Part shown: positions 27,141 to 36,316 of the stretch, piece after piece
Position numbering within the stretch: position 1 is the first letter of the stretch
Layout: each line of letters begins with the position of its first letter
Source: Ostreococcus mediterraneus
Lineage: Eukaryota > Chlorophyta > Mamiellophyceae > Mamiellales > Bathycoccaceae
DNA length: 64,000 nt
NCBI GenBank assembly: GCA_012295225.1
Contig: WMKK01000002.1
Coordinates: forward strand, 131,167-195,166
Direction: 5' to 3'
Program-made: the position numbers and the translations under genes
Notes under the pieces: generated by a model
The model's database searches: none
What the model saw: the letters and a program-made list of their open reading frames with translations, nothing else
What the model was told of the DNA's origin: nothing

Positions 27141-30100
27141 ATGCCATCGAGCATGATTCGTCTCGCCGACGTGCACAAGCCTGAACGCGATGATAAGCGC
27201 TACAGGCGCTGCCGAGCGAGCAATGGCATGGAGGTGCTCTTGATTCATGACGCATCGTTGACGGGCGATATCGACGCCGGCGATGGCATGGATGACGACG
27301 CCGACGATGGATCGGATGGTGCCTCTGACGACGATGACGGTGCGTCATCACAAAGCGCGAGCGACGAGGGCGACGGTAGCGTTATGGACATGGATGACGA
27401 CGAAGCCGGCGACGGCGCGGGAGGAGGCATGAAACTCGCCGCGTGCAGCATCGCCTTTGACGTCGGGTACTTTGATGACCCGCACGATTGCGATGGATTG
27501 TCACACTTTCTTGAACACATGGTGTTTATGGGGAGCGAGAAATTCCCTGGGGAGAACTATTTTGGGGACTGGCTCAACCAACACTGGGGCAGCGACAACG
27601 CGAGCACGGATAGCGAAGCGACGGTTTTTTATTTCGATGTCAATCCGAAAAATTTACGCGAGGCGTTGGAGATATTTAGTGGATTCTTTTTAAATCCTCT
27701 GGTGAAGTTGGATAGTGTGGATCGAGAGGTGACGGCGGTGGAGAGTGAATTTGAGCGCGTGGTGAATAACGACTATGTGAGAACGGAGTTGTTGATGTCG
27801 AGCGTGGCGCGCGAGGGACATCCGTTTACGAAGTTTGGATGGGGTAATCGCGCGTCGCTGACGCAAAGTGCGCCATACAAAGAAGGTCGCATGCGAGACG
27901 TGTTGCTTGAGCATTGGCGAAAGCACTATCACGCCAAGCGTATGTCCATCGCCGTCGTCGGCGCGGAGGATTTGGATACGCTCGAGTCGTGGATTGAAGA
28001 GATTTTTGGCGGGATGCGTAGCGATGGGGACGCCGCCGTGGACTTGACGGTGACCGAATCGTCGCCATACGCGAGCGTCGTGCCACTTCGCGTGTTGACG
28101 ACGCAGGTGAAGGATGGACAGCACGTGGCGATTACTCACGAGCTTCCGGCGTGGACGCACAAAAATTACAAGCACAAATCCGCGGCGTATGTGGAAACTT
28201 TACTCGGTCACGAAGGACACGGGTCGCTGTTCGCCGAGCTCAAACGCCGCGGTTGGGCGAGCGATTTGCGCGCTGGTATTGGTGCCGGTGGTATTGATTC
28301 ATCGAGTGCGGGGTCGTTAATGAACACTATGATTAAGCTCACGGATGAAGGCTTGGCGCACGTCGACGACGTCGTCGAGCTCTTCTTCGCGTACGTCAAC
28401 ATGCTTCGCGCCAAGGGTCCGCAGGAATGGTTTTGGAACGAACTCAAGCAGCTTTCGGACATTGATTTCAGGTTTCGTGAGCCCGAAGATGCGAGCGAGT
28501 ACGCCGAGCGTCTTGTCGCTGATATTCGCAAATACGCGCCCGAAGACGCGCTTCGCGGCGCTGACTTGTTTGAGTCATTCAACCCGGATGAAATTAGCGA
28601 AATCATCAACTTGATGACGCCCGAAAAGGCGTTAATTCTCGTACAGAATCACGCGTGGACTGATGACGGCGATGACGTTGAGAAAGAACGATGGATTGGT
28701 TTCCCATATAAAAAACAGGAGCTCACTGATGCGACGTTGGCGCGATGGAGAGACGCCGACGCGGGTACGCTCCTGCATTATCCCGATCCGAATCCGTACA
28801 TCGCGCGCGATTTCGAGCTCCGCGCACCACCGGGCGAGCATCAAGAACAACAGCTTTTTGCACCTAACATTGTTCACGAGTGCAAAGTAATGCGGCTGTG
28901 GCATCGCCTTGACGATAGGTTTAATCAACCGCGCGCGTGCATGTACTTTCAGATTTCGCTTCCAAACATTCCAAAGGGAGCTTTTGGTATGATGCTCACG
29001 CAGCTCTTCGTGGCGATGATTGAAGATTCCGTGAATGAGTCTTTGTACTATCCCGCACACTTGGCGGGTATGGAGGTTGACATTGGCGCCATGGCTTCGT
29101 ATTCTGGGTTCGTACTTTCGTTGGAAGGTTTAAGCGACAAGCTCGGTGATTTGGCAGCGTCATACTTTGAAACGATGACATCACTCACGATTGACGCCGA
29201 AAGATTCGAGAAGCGCAAGGAAGAGCGTCTTCGAGATTGTCGCAACTTATGCTTGAACCCATCGAAGCACGCAAAGCGTACGTTGGAAGTGTTGCTAAAG
29301 CAAACGGATGCCACGCAGGAGGAAAAAGTTGCCGCGCTCGAATCCATGTCGGTGCAAGACTTGCAAAGCTTCGCCGACGGTATCTGGCATCACGCGCACG
29401 TGGAAAGTCAGATGGTTGGTAACTTGACGCAAGACGAAGCGCGGCGCGTCGGTGAGCGCATTCGCGCGTCGTTGCCCGGAGCACCCATTCCTGACGACGC
29501 TTGGCCAGAGACGCGCATCGCGCGCGTTCCGCAAGGTGCGCATTTATTCAGCATCAAAGCCATCAACGACGAAGAGACGAACAACGTGGTAATTTACTAC
29601 TTTCAGCTTGGCGTCAGTACGTGGATTGAACGCGCGTTTGTGATTTTGATGCAATCGCTCATGCATGAAAAGCTTTTTGATCAGTTGCGAACAAAAGAAA
29701 CGCTCGGCTACAGCGTAAATTGTTCGTTTGACTCTACGCATGAAATTTTAGGATTCCGCGTGCTCGTCGAGTCGGCGTTTCACCCACCACATTTCGTTTC
29801 TAGTCGCATGGCAACTTTTCTCAAAGCATGGCCGCAGACGCTCGAGAATATATCTGATGCCGAGTATGAAAAGACGAGACAAAGCGTCGTTGACGACATT
29901 TTGGCCGAAGACATTAATCTTCGCGACGAGTCTCAGCGTCACTGGGCACACATCGTCAATCAAAAGTACCAATTCCACCGCGGACGTCACGTTGCGCACA
30001 TGGTTTCTGGTATTACGAAGCAACAAGCGGCCGACTGGAGTCGAAAGCACATTCAACCATTCGACTCGCAAAGCCGACACGTGAGCGTGCATATTCACGC

Positions 30101-30461
30101 GAAGAACCATCCAGTGCCCGCGCCTGGGCACGAACACGTCACGGGGATGGGCGACGCATATTTTGACACGTCCATCGACTTGAAAGCCAAGTGGGGGTTT
30201 TATCCGCATCAAGGTGATGCGCGCATCGTCGAGGAATTGATGATTCCTGATGCAAGCGAAGCGGCGGCGCATCGCGCCATCAGTCGCGCTGGAAAGCATT
30301 TGGATGAAGACACAGAGATGATTCAAGAGAAAACGACGTCGTTGCGTACGCAATGGGCTGCAGACTCAAAAGCCGCCAAAGAAGAGTGCGGGGCGAATTG
30401 TGCGTGTCGTCGCCAGAAAGCGGCACCCGTTTTCGTGTTGCCGCCTATGAAAAAACTCTGA
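27141..30461 (+). CDS. Nardilysin-like M16 zinc metalloprotease
   Basis: This is a 1106-residue member of the insulysin/nardilysin group. The inverted zinc motif is HFLEH (residues 122-126), followed by MVFMGSEKFPGENYF and GGSDNASTD-like WGSDNASTDSEATVFYFDV; the distal Glu is in TAVESEF. A run of about 55 Asp/Glu/Ser/Gly residues (35-95) is inserted just before the second strand of the first M16 domain, exactly where nardilysin has its acidic stretch. All four M16 repeats are present, including the C-terminal KETLGYSVNCSF region. Such enzymes cleave peptides inside a closed chamber. No targeting peptide is seen, so it is probably cytosolic. The C-terminal tail has a short Cys cluster (CGANCACRRQ). 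Confidence 0.9.
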   Translation: MPSSMIRLADVHKPERDDKRYRRCRASNGMEVLLIHDASLTGDIDAGDGMDDDADDGSDGASDDDDGASSQSASDEGDGSVMDMDDDEAGDGAGGGMKLAACSIAFDVGYFDDPHDCDGLSHFLEHMVFMGSEKFPGENYFGDWLNQHWGSDNASTDSEATVFYFDVNPKNLREALEIFSGFFLNPLVKLDSVDREVTAVESEFERVVNNDYVRTELLMSSVAREGHPFTKFGWGNRASLTQSAPYKEGRMRDVLLEHWRKHYHAKRMSIAVVGAEDLDTLESWIEEIFGGMRSDGDAAVDLTVTESSPYASVVPLRVLTTQVKDGQHVAITHELPAWTHKNYKHKSAAYVETLLGHEGHGSLFAELKRRGWASDLRAGIGAGGIDSSSAGSLMNTMIKLTDEGLAHVDDVVELFFAYVNMLRAKGPQEWFWNELKQLSDIDFRFREPEDASEYAERLVADIRKYAPEDALRGADLFESFNPDEISEIINLMTPEKALILVQNHAWTDDGDDVEKERWIGFPYKKQELTDATLARWRDADAGTLLHYPDPNPYIARDFELRAPPGEHQEQQLFAPNIVHECKVMRLWHRLDDRFNQPRACMYFQISLPNIPKGAFGMMLTQLFVAMIEDSVNESLYYPAHLAGMEVDIGAMASYSGFVLSLEGLSDKLGDLAASYFETMTSLTIDAERFEKRKEERLRDCRNLCLNPSKHAKRTLEVLLKQTDATQEEKVAALESMSVQDLQSFADGIWHHAHVESQMVGNLTQDEARRVGERIRASLPGAPIPDDAWPETRIARVPQGAHLFSIKAINDEETNNVVIYYFQLGVSTWIERAFVILMQSLMHEKLFDQLRTKETLGYSVNCSFDSTHEILGFRVLVESAFHPPHFVSSRMATFLKAWPQTLENISDAEYEKTRQSVVDDILAEDINLRDESQRHWAHIVNQKYQFHRGRHVAHMVSGITKQQAADWSRKHIQPFDSQSRHVSVHIHAKNHPVPAPGHEHVTGMGDAYFDTSIDLKAKWGFYPHQGDARIVEELMIPDASEAAAHRAISRAGKHLDEDTEMIQEKTTSLRTQWAADSKAAKEECGANCACRRQKAAPVFVLPPMKKL

Positions 30462-30628
30462 TGACGGGCGTTACGGTACTAGACAACGGACAACAAACAT
30501 AATAGATTTCGGTAGTTTGAGTAGATCATAAGTTGAAAGCATTCGTATTCGTTAAAATTAAAAAATTACCAATGTGTTGGTACAGCTTGAATTCCGTTAA
30601 AATGATTTGGTGGACAGAGAGTTTATCA

Positions 30629-33394
30629 TTATGCCCATCGCCCGGCGTTTTTGTTCTTCTTCGCCGCGCCGCTGCCTGCAGAGAAAGATTTCGCCTTTTC
30701 CTTTTTCATAGCCGCTTTTTCAGCCTTGCTCATTTTAGACTTTGCAACGATTTGGGATTTTTCAATTTCGTTCTTTTTGGATTCAAGTTTGGCATCGCGC
30801 GCGCCCGCTTCGTCGTTTTTGCCCAAGTAGTAGGCATAATCGCCGGCGTAGTCGGTGATGGCCCCTTCGTCAAACGCCAAAACACGCGTCGCAATTTGAC
30901 GCAAAAAGTAACGATCATGCGAAATGGCAATCACAGTACCTTCAAATGAACGTATCGCGTGTTCGAGCATTTCCTTGCTCGGAATATCCAAGTGATTCGT
31001 TGGTTCATCGAGAAGCAACACGTTTGCTGGAGTGACCATGAATTTCGCCAACGCGAGACGCGCCTTTTCACCGCCAGACAAAAACTTGACGGGCTTTTCG
31101 TGGAACGGCGTGCTGAACGCCATTTGACCAAGAAGTGCCTTAAGCTCGTTGAGTTGTGCATCTGGGGCGGCTTCGACTAGAGTTTGTAACACGCCCTTGT
31201 CGCGGTCGAGTCCTTCGGCTTGGTTTTGATAAAAGTAGTTGACTTTGCACATGTCGCTGTCGCCGATTTCAGCGATACCAGAAATAGGTTTCTCTCGTCC
31301 TTGAATCAAACGCATGAGCGTAGATTTACCGCAACCGTTATCACCAATCATCGCCACGCGCTCACCGCGTTCGATTTGCAGCGATGTATTCTTGAACAAT
31401 GTCTTCTCATCGTACCCGTGCGTGACGTTTTCCACCTTGGCGACGACTTGAGAGCTTCGCGAGCAATCGGGGAAGAAGAAGCGTCGACGCTTGGCAATCC
31501 AAGGCTTCTCCACTGGCTCTTCAAGAAGTTTATCGAGAGATTTCTGCGCCGCGGTCGCGCGACCGGATTGTCCACCGCCTGCTAAACGCGTTATCATATC
31601 ACGCTGTCTCGCGACTTCTTTAACCCATTTGTCGTACGCGACCAATTGTCGGGACGAGTTACTCTCCTTCTCAGCAACGTATTGCGAGTAGTTGCCCTTG
31701 TACGTCGTCGCGATACCTCGTTCAATTTCCACCGTTTTCGTGCATAACTGATCCAAGAACTCACGATCGTGCGACACGATAACCATGGGCACGTCGAGAG
31801 ACTTCAAGTACGATTCGAGCCATTGAATGGTGTCCAAGTCCAAGTGATTCGTGGGTTCGTCAAAAAGCAATAATCCAGGCTCTTGGAGCAAAATTTTACC
31901 GAGTGAAATACGCATCTGCCATCCACCCGAAAACGATGCGACGAGCCGATCGTTGTCTTCGGGAACAAAACCAAGTTCGGGCATGATTTTATCAATCGCT
32001 CTCTCCATTTTAAACAAATCCATGCGGTCGGCTTGGCGCTGCAACTCAGTTTGCTTGTCAATCAAAAGCGTCACAAGTTCCATGCTGGGGTTGTTTTCAA
32101 GCTCTTTGTTGATGCGTTCGAGGTTCTTCATGACTTCAGTCTCATCGCCATAGCTCGCCATGAATTCTTCGCGCACGGTGTTGGATTCTTTGACTTCAAA
32201 CTCTTGCGTGAGGTAGCCAATCTTCACGCCTTGCGCGAGCATGATTTCACCTTCATCCGCCTCCATCTCACCCGTGATGATGCGTAACTGCGTGGTCTTA
32301 CCCGCACCATTCCATCCAACCAAGCCAACGCGCTCGCCCTTTTTGCAATCCCAGTTTACACCATCCAAGATTGGCATGTTCTTGAAGGTTTTGCGAACGT
32401 TTTCGAGGCGCACGCCAGTAGTAACGCTCCCCGAGCTTCGTCTCGCCGATGGCTTAGCATCCTTGGCGAAAATATCGCGCAAGTACTTTGGAATAGGATT
32501 ACCATCGTCTTCAACTTCGACTTCGTCGGGTTCGCTCCAATCGATCGCAGGGCCGATGTATTCGTGGTTTTCGTCAAACATGGGCGCCGGCGCCTCCGCC
32601 GCCTCCGCCGTCGCGTCTTCAGCCTCTTCTTCAACCGCAGCGGCGGCAACCACGGGCTCGGTTTTTGCCGGTTCCACGACCGACGGTGGTGGTGGCGGTG
32701 TCGCTTTCGCCACGGGCGTCGGTGTCGCCGCCACGGGCTCGGGCTCGCGCGCTGGTTCGGGTTCGGGTTCAGCGTCGACGACCTCGCGCGCGGGCTCCGG
32801 TGTCGCTTCAACCACCGGCGCCACCACCGCCTCCACCTTTGCCGGCGGCGGCACAAACGCAGGCTTCTTCGCCTTCTTCTTACTCTTCACCGGCTTTTCA
32901 AACGCTTCATTTTCCCAATCCAACGCCTCGGCGGGCGCCTCGACCTCCGCCTCCGCCTCCGCATCTGGCGCGCTCGCCTCCGTCGCCTTTGGCACCTTCT
33001 TATTCTTCTTCGCCTTACCCGCCGGAACGAAATCATCATTCTCCCAATCTAACGCACCGTCCCCGGCACCGTTCGCGCTCGCGCTCGCCGGAGCCGGAGC
33101 CGGAGCCTCCCGCGCCGCGGGTGGCGTCTTTTGCGTCTGCGCCTTGGGCACCTTTTTATTCTTCTTCGCCTTCCCCGCGGGCACGAAATCGTCATTCATC
33201 CAGTCCAACGACTCGCCCCCAGCGCGTGTCACCGCACCATCGCGCGCGCACGCGTCTGGGCCGCGCACCGCGCGCGTCACGCGCGCCACAATGCGCGAGG
33301 TTGCGTGACAACCCTGTGCACCAGTCGTTTGCGAGCTCGTGCGCGCCGCGCGCGCGACCGGCGCGGGCGCCAGCGCGCGCGATGCGCCGTACAT
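30629..33394 (-). CDS. ABCF5: ABC-F ATPase, plastid ABCF5-like
   Basis: The ATG at 33496 would overlap the neighbouring gene's coding start. I use Met at 33394, which begins a good plastid transit peptide (MYGASRALAPAPVARAART), giving 921 residues. The N-terminal third has three copies of a W-acidic/Lys repeat (LDWMNDDFVPAGKAKKNKK, LDWENDDFVPAGKAKKNKK, LDWENEAFEKPVKSKKK) and a Pro/Ala/Glu-rich spacer. Two ABC cassettes follow, each complete: GWNGAGKTTQ, FSGGWQMRIS and DEPTNHLDLD, then GDNGCGKST, LSGGEKARLA and DEPTNHLDIPS, joined by the ABC-F linker. The C-terminus (AKSKMSKAEKAAMKKE) matches plant ABCF5. ABC-F proteins bind the ribosomal E site and relieve stalling; here that would act on plastid ribosomes. 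Confidence 0.88.
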   Translation of the reverse strand: MYGASRALAPAPVARAARTSSQTTGAQGCHATSRIVARVTRAVRGPDACARDGAVTRAGGESLDWMNDDFVPAGKAKKNKKVPKAQTQKTPPAAREAPAPAPASASANGAGDGALDWENDDFVPAGKAKKNKKVPKATEASAPDAEAEAEVEAPAEALDWENEAFEKPVKSKKKAKKPAFVPPPAKVEAVVAPVVEATPEPAREVVDAEPEPEPAREPEPVAATPTPVAKATPPPPPSVVEPAKTEPVVAAAAVEEEAEDATAEAAEAPAPMFDENHEYIGPAIDWSEPDEVEVEDDGNPIPKYLRDIFAKDAKPSARRSSGSVTTGVRLENVRKTFKNMPILDGVNWDCKKGERVGLVGWNGAGKTTQLRIITGEMEADEGEIMLAQGVKIGYLTQEFEVKESNTVREEFMASYGDETEVMKNLERINKELENNPSMELVTLLIDKQTELQRQADRMDLFKMERAIDKIMPELGFVPEDNDRLVASFSGGWQMRISLGKILLQEPGLLLFDEPTNHLDLDTIQWLESYLKSLDVPMVIVSHDREFLDQLCTKTVEIERGIATTYKGNYSQYVAEKESNSSRQLVAYDKWVKEVARQRDMITRLAGGGQSGRATAAQKSLDKLLEEPVEKPWIAKRRRFFFPDCSRSSQVVAKVENVTHGYDEKTLFKNTSLQIERGERVAMIGDNGCGKSTLMRLIQGREKPISGIAEIGDSDMCKVNYFYQNQAEGLDRDKGVLQTLVEAAPDAQLNELKALLGQMAFSTPFHEKPVKFLSGGEKARLALAKFMVTPANVLLLDEPTNHLDIPSKEMLEHAIRSFEGTVIAISHDRYFLRQIATRVLAFDEGAITDYAGDYAYYLGKNDEAGARDAKLESKKNEIEKSQIVAKSKMSKAEKAAMKKEKAKSFSAGSGAAKKNKNAGRWA

Positions 33395-33452
33395 CGTCGG
33401 TATGCGTCGACCTTGAGTCGAGTCGACCTCGCTTGACGCCACTCGCGCGGCG

Positions 33453-34052
33453 ATGTGTGACGTGGCCCGCAGTTCGCGCCGCATGGACATGCCCATGTAC
33501 GATGACGAATGCGCGACATACGGCGCGCCTCCGCCTGGCGTGCACTATTTCCCGCGCGCATTCGACGATGCATTTCTCGAACGCATCGACGCCGCGCGTG
33601 AGGCGGCGCCGGTGAGCTTGGCGAGCCAAAACATGGCGGCCGAGCGTCGGTTCATACGTGACGCGAAGCTCGCGGAAGACATTTCTCGAGCGTTTGTCGA
33701 GCCTGCGCGCGCGCGCGTCGATGTGGTGTGCAGCGACATACGATTCATCGATTATGATGCTGGGGGTTTCATTTTACCCCACGTCGACGGCGCGCGGGTG
33801 TGCGAGGCGACGGGGGTGACGACGGATGCATCGGTTTTGGTGTTTTTGACGACTGTCCCGCCGGGCGAAGGCGGCGAAACGGAGTTTTTAGTGGATGTGA
33901 ATAGCGGCGACGAGGACGGGGTGTTGTTTAGCGTGCGTCCGACGAGAGGGGCGATGGTGATTTTTGATCACGCGTGCGCGCACGTGGGGCGGTGCGTCGG
34001 GAAGTATCCGAAAATTCTGTTGAGGTTGGACGTCAAGCGAAAAAGCGCGTAG
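33453..34052 (+). CDS. 2-oxoglutarate/Fe(II) oxygenase, prolyl 4-hydroxylase-like
   Basis: This compact 199-residue protein is almost entirely one double-stranded beta-helix domain. The iron ligands are visible as HVDGA (HxD, about residue 110) and the distal His in CAHVGRCVGKYPKILLRLD, with the Lys that binds 2-oxoglutarate. GEGGETEFL is typical of the P4H family. The preceding region FIDYDAGGFILPHVDG fits the P4H core. There is no signal peptide, so it is probably not the ER collagen-type enzyme; cytosolic or nuclear homologues hydroxylate prolines on proteins or act on nucleic acids. Met at 33453 or 33483 may be the start. It diverges from ABCF5 with 58 bases between starts. Confidence 0.85.
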   Translation: MCDVARSSRRMDMPMYDDECATYGAPPPGVHYFPRAFDDAFLERIDAAREAAPVSLASQNMAAERRFIRDAKLAEDISRAFVEPARARVDVVCSDIRFIDYDAGGFILPHVDGARVCEATGVTTDASVLVFLTTVPPGEGGETEFLVDVNSGDEDGVLFSVRPTRGAMVIFDHACAHVGRCVGKYPKILLRLDVKRKSA

Positions 34053-34253
34053 CGATGTAGTGGTATAGTACTGTAGTGAGATGCGTGGTGTGCGCGTTGT
34101 GACGGCGATTCGCGTGTGATTAAATTACAACAAGCCGTCGCGGCGGCGCGCGCGCGCGCGAGCGATCTAATAAAATTCTAAAACATGAGGAATACACAAA
34201 CGACGCCGAGTCGCGACGTACATTACGTACGTACGCGCGCGTCGACGCCAGGG

Positions 34254-34267
34254 TCCACATATGTGGA
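34254..34267. repeat. 14-base perfect palindrome in a tail-to-tail gap
   Basis: TCCACATATGTGGA is perfectly self-complementary and lies 14 bases beyond the end of the plastid MATE gene. The rest of the gap (34053-34280) holds the self-complementary ACGTACGT and CGCGCGCG runs and no gene. It may be a 3'-end or protein-binding element, or chance. Confidence 0.4.
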
Positions 34268-34280
34268 GTTTTCTATTCAT

Positions 34281-36047
34281 TTAAGCACCGGTAATATCGT
34301 CATCGTCGTTGTCTTCCACGGTGTCGCCGTAATATAGCACGCATTCGAGGGACGAGTCTGGAAGAATCGGCGACGTTTCGTCGCGGTAGTAACGCCATCC
34401 CAACGTCGCGGCTCGACCAACCATGAGCACCGCCATGCCCTCCCATACGCTCGCCAGTGATGCGCCATCGGCGTTACCAGCGACGGTTATGGCTAAAACA
34501 CCCGCGCCTGCGGCGATAGCCATGGCCTTGGCGAGGTAATCGAAATCAGATGCGCCTTGTAAGACGCCGTCGCCGACAAAGACGGCGCTATTGAGCGGTT
34601 GCAAAAGCGCGAGAATTCGGATGGGCACGACCGCCTCTGTCGCAATGTCCACGTCGTCGGTGAATAAATATGGAATCGACGGCGCGGCGAGGAATACGAC
34701 GGCGCCGACGATGACGCCAGCACCGACGCCCCAGCCCAGGGCGCGGTCGGCGGCGATGCGAGCGCCGACGACGTCATTCTTACCCAAACTCGCTGCTACG
34801 AGCGCCTGCGCGCTCACAGCCACGGCATCTAAACCAAACAGTGTGATCCACCATAGTTGCAAACACACTTGATGCGCGCCGGCGACGCCGAGCGCGGTGG
34901 CCGTGGCTGTCGCGCGCACGAGCACGGTTTGTAAAAAGACCGTTCGCGTGAGCTGCGCCGTCGACCCGCGCACGAGCGTCCCGAGGTCATCAAGTTGTTT
35001 GGGCTTTTTGAACATGGTGCGCAAATCAAGCACTTGCTCGTCGAGCATGAGCTTGACGAACCACAGGGCGCCTACCCATTCGGCGGCGGTCGTCGCAATC
35101 GCGGCGCCAGTGACGTTCATGCCGACGAATGGGCCAATTCCAAAAATTAACAACGGATCCAATCCAAGGTGCACCGCCTCCGTGACGCATGCGATGAACA
35201 GTGGTGTCTTTGTGTCCAGCAACCCGCGGAACGTGCCCACGCCGACAGTGCTGATGAGCGCCGCGGGTAACGAAAACGCTCGAATCCGCAAGTACGCCTC
35301 GGCGTTTTCGTACAGCGCGTCCACGTTTGGCGCGTCGGCATCCATGAGCGACGGCGTAAACTCTCCATCCGCCGTGAGAAGCACCTGATGATGCGCTCCA
35401 CATAATTCCAAAAGCGGATCACTAAAAACTTCGAGCACGGCGCACGAAGCACAACCGAGCACAATCGCCAACGCCATCGCGCTCCCCACCGTCTCCTTCG
35501 CCGCCGACCGCCCGCCGGCTGAATTCCTCCCTCCAGCCGCAGAAATCTTCGCCGCCACGAGCGGACCAGTGACTACGGCTAAAAAATTGAACAACTTGAA
35601 GCAAAAGTTAAAACACGTCGTGCTCACCGCCAATCCGCCCAGCGCGTCGGCGGCGCCTTCGCCGCGCAACCGTCCGATGAAACCCGTATCCACCGCCCCC
35701 ATCACAGGATCAAGCAACAACTCCGCCACCCCAGGCAACGCCAGCGCAAATATACTCGCATCGAGCAACCCTAACGTCTCCGCCGAGGGCTTGGCGCGCT
35801 TCCCCCATTCCACGCACTCGTCCCAATCGCGAATCGGCGTCCCGGCGGCGTCGACGCCTAAAATCGTCCGCCGCGTCGCGTCTTCCTCCACCACCTCGCG
35901 CTCACTCCCACCGCGAGCGATAACACACCGCTTACAACGACGTCCACTCGCGCGACGATACCCATCAATCATCGTCATCGTCATCGTCATCGACGACGAC
36001 GACGACGACGCGGTAGCCCGAGAAGTACCACCAACCATCATCATCAT
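34281..36047 (-). CDS. Plastid-type MATE transporter (DinF/EDS5-like)
   Basis: The frame reaches a TTG at 36065; the first ATG is at 36047, giving 588 residues. The N-terminus is Ser/Thr/Met-rich then basic (GYRRASGRRCKRCVIARGG), consistent with a plastid transit peptide. About twelve membrane segments follow in MATE order: LPGVAELLLDPVMGAVDTGFIGRL (first helix), GLAVSTTCFNFCFKLFNFL, SLPAALISTVGVGTFRGLLDTKTP and the second-half repeat. The DPVMGAVDTGFIG pattern is the DinF-like branch that includes plant plastid MATEs such as EDS5. The substrate is unknown. The DNA near 35990 has an alternating CAT/GAC triplet repeat encoding MTMTMTM. Confidence 0.88.
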   Translation of the reverse strand: MMMMVGGTSRATASSSSSSMTMTMTMIDGYRRASGRRCKRCVIARGGSEREVVEEDATRRTILGVDAAGTPIRDWDECVEWGKRAKPSAETLGLLDASIFALALPGVAELLLDPVMGAVDTGFIGRLRGEGAADALGGLAVSTTCFNFCFKLFNFLAVVTGPLVAAKISAAGGRNSAGGRSAAKETVGSAMALAIVLGCASCAVLEVFSDPLLELCGAHHQVLLTADGEFTPSLMDADAPNVDALYENAEAYLRIRAFSLPAALISTVGVGTFRGLLDTKTPLFIACVTEAVHLGLDPLLIFGIGPFVGMNVTGAAIATTAAEWVGALWFVKLMLDEQVLDLRTMFKKPKQLDDLGTLVRGSTAQLTRTVFLQTVLVRATATATALGVAGAHQVCLQLWWITLFGLDAVAVSAQALVAASLGKNDVVGARIAADRALGWGVGAGVIVGAVVFLAAPSIPYLFTDDVDIATEAVVPIRILALLQPLNSAVFVGDGVLQGASDFDYLAKAMAIAAGAGVLAITVAGNADGASLASVWEGMAVLMVGRAATLGWRYYRDETSPILPDSSLECVLYYGDTVEDNDDDDITGA

Positions 36048-36234
36048 CAAAAAATAATCAATCAAACCAACTCAACCGACACCCAGCCCCGAACGCGAAC
36101 GCACGCGCGAACACCGACACGAACGCACGCGTCACGATGCGCCGCCGTCGTCGCACCACCACCGACCGACGACCGACGCACACTGACGCCCGACGCCACT
36201 TTTGGCGCTCTGACACATTCGTGTAGCTCTCCTG

Positions 36235-36251
36235 GTCGTGATTGGTCGATT
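36235..36251. promoter_or_regulatory. CCAAT-containing 17-base element shared with the 56.2 kb promoter
   Basis: The minus strand reads AATCGACCAATCACGAC. The identical 17-mer occurs on the plus strand at 56214-56230. Both copies lie between divergently transcribed genes. Here it is 66 bases upstream of the exportin-5 start. The CCAAT core suggests NF-Y binding. The gap 36048-36316 holds no gene. Confidence 0.6.
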
Positions 36252-36316
36252 TGGACCCATTCGAGGGGGTCGAAAGTGCGCGGAAAAGTTGCACCACCAC
36301 AGAGGTCGGCACGGGT

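Noticed and set aside
30567-30582. TACCAA-TGTG-TTGGTA hairpin between nardilysin-like and ABCF5 gene ends
   Set aside because: A six-base stem is weak and no U-run or conserved 3' signal accompanies it.
36201-36208. TTTGGCGC E2F-like match upstream of exportin-5
   Set aside because: An eight-base degenerate match is expected about eight times by chance in 64 kb.
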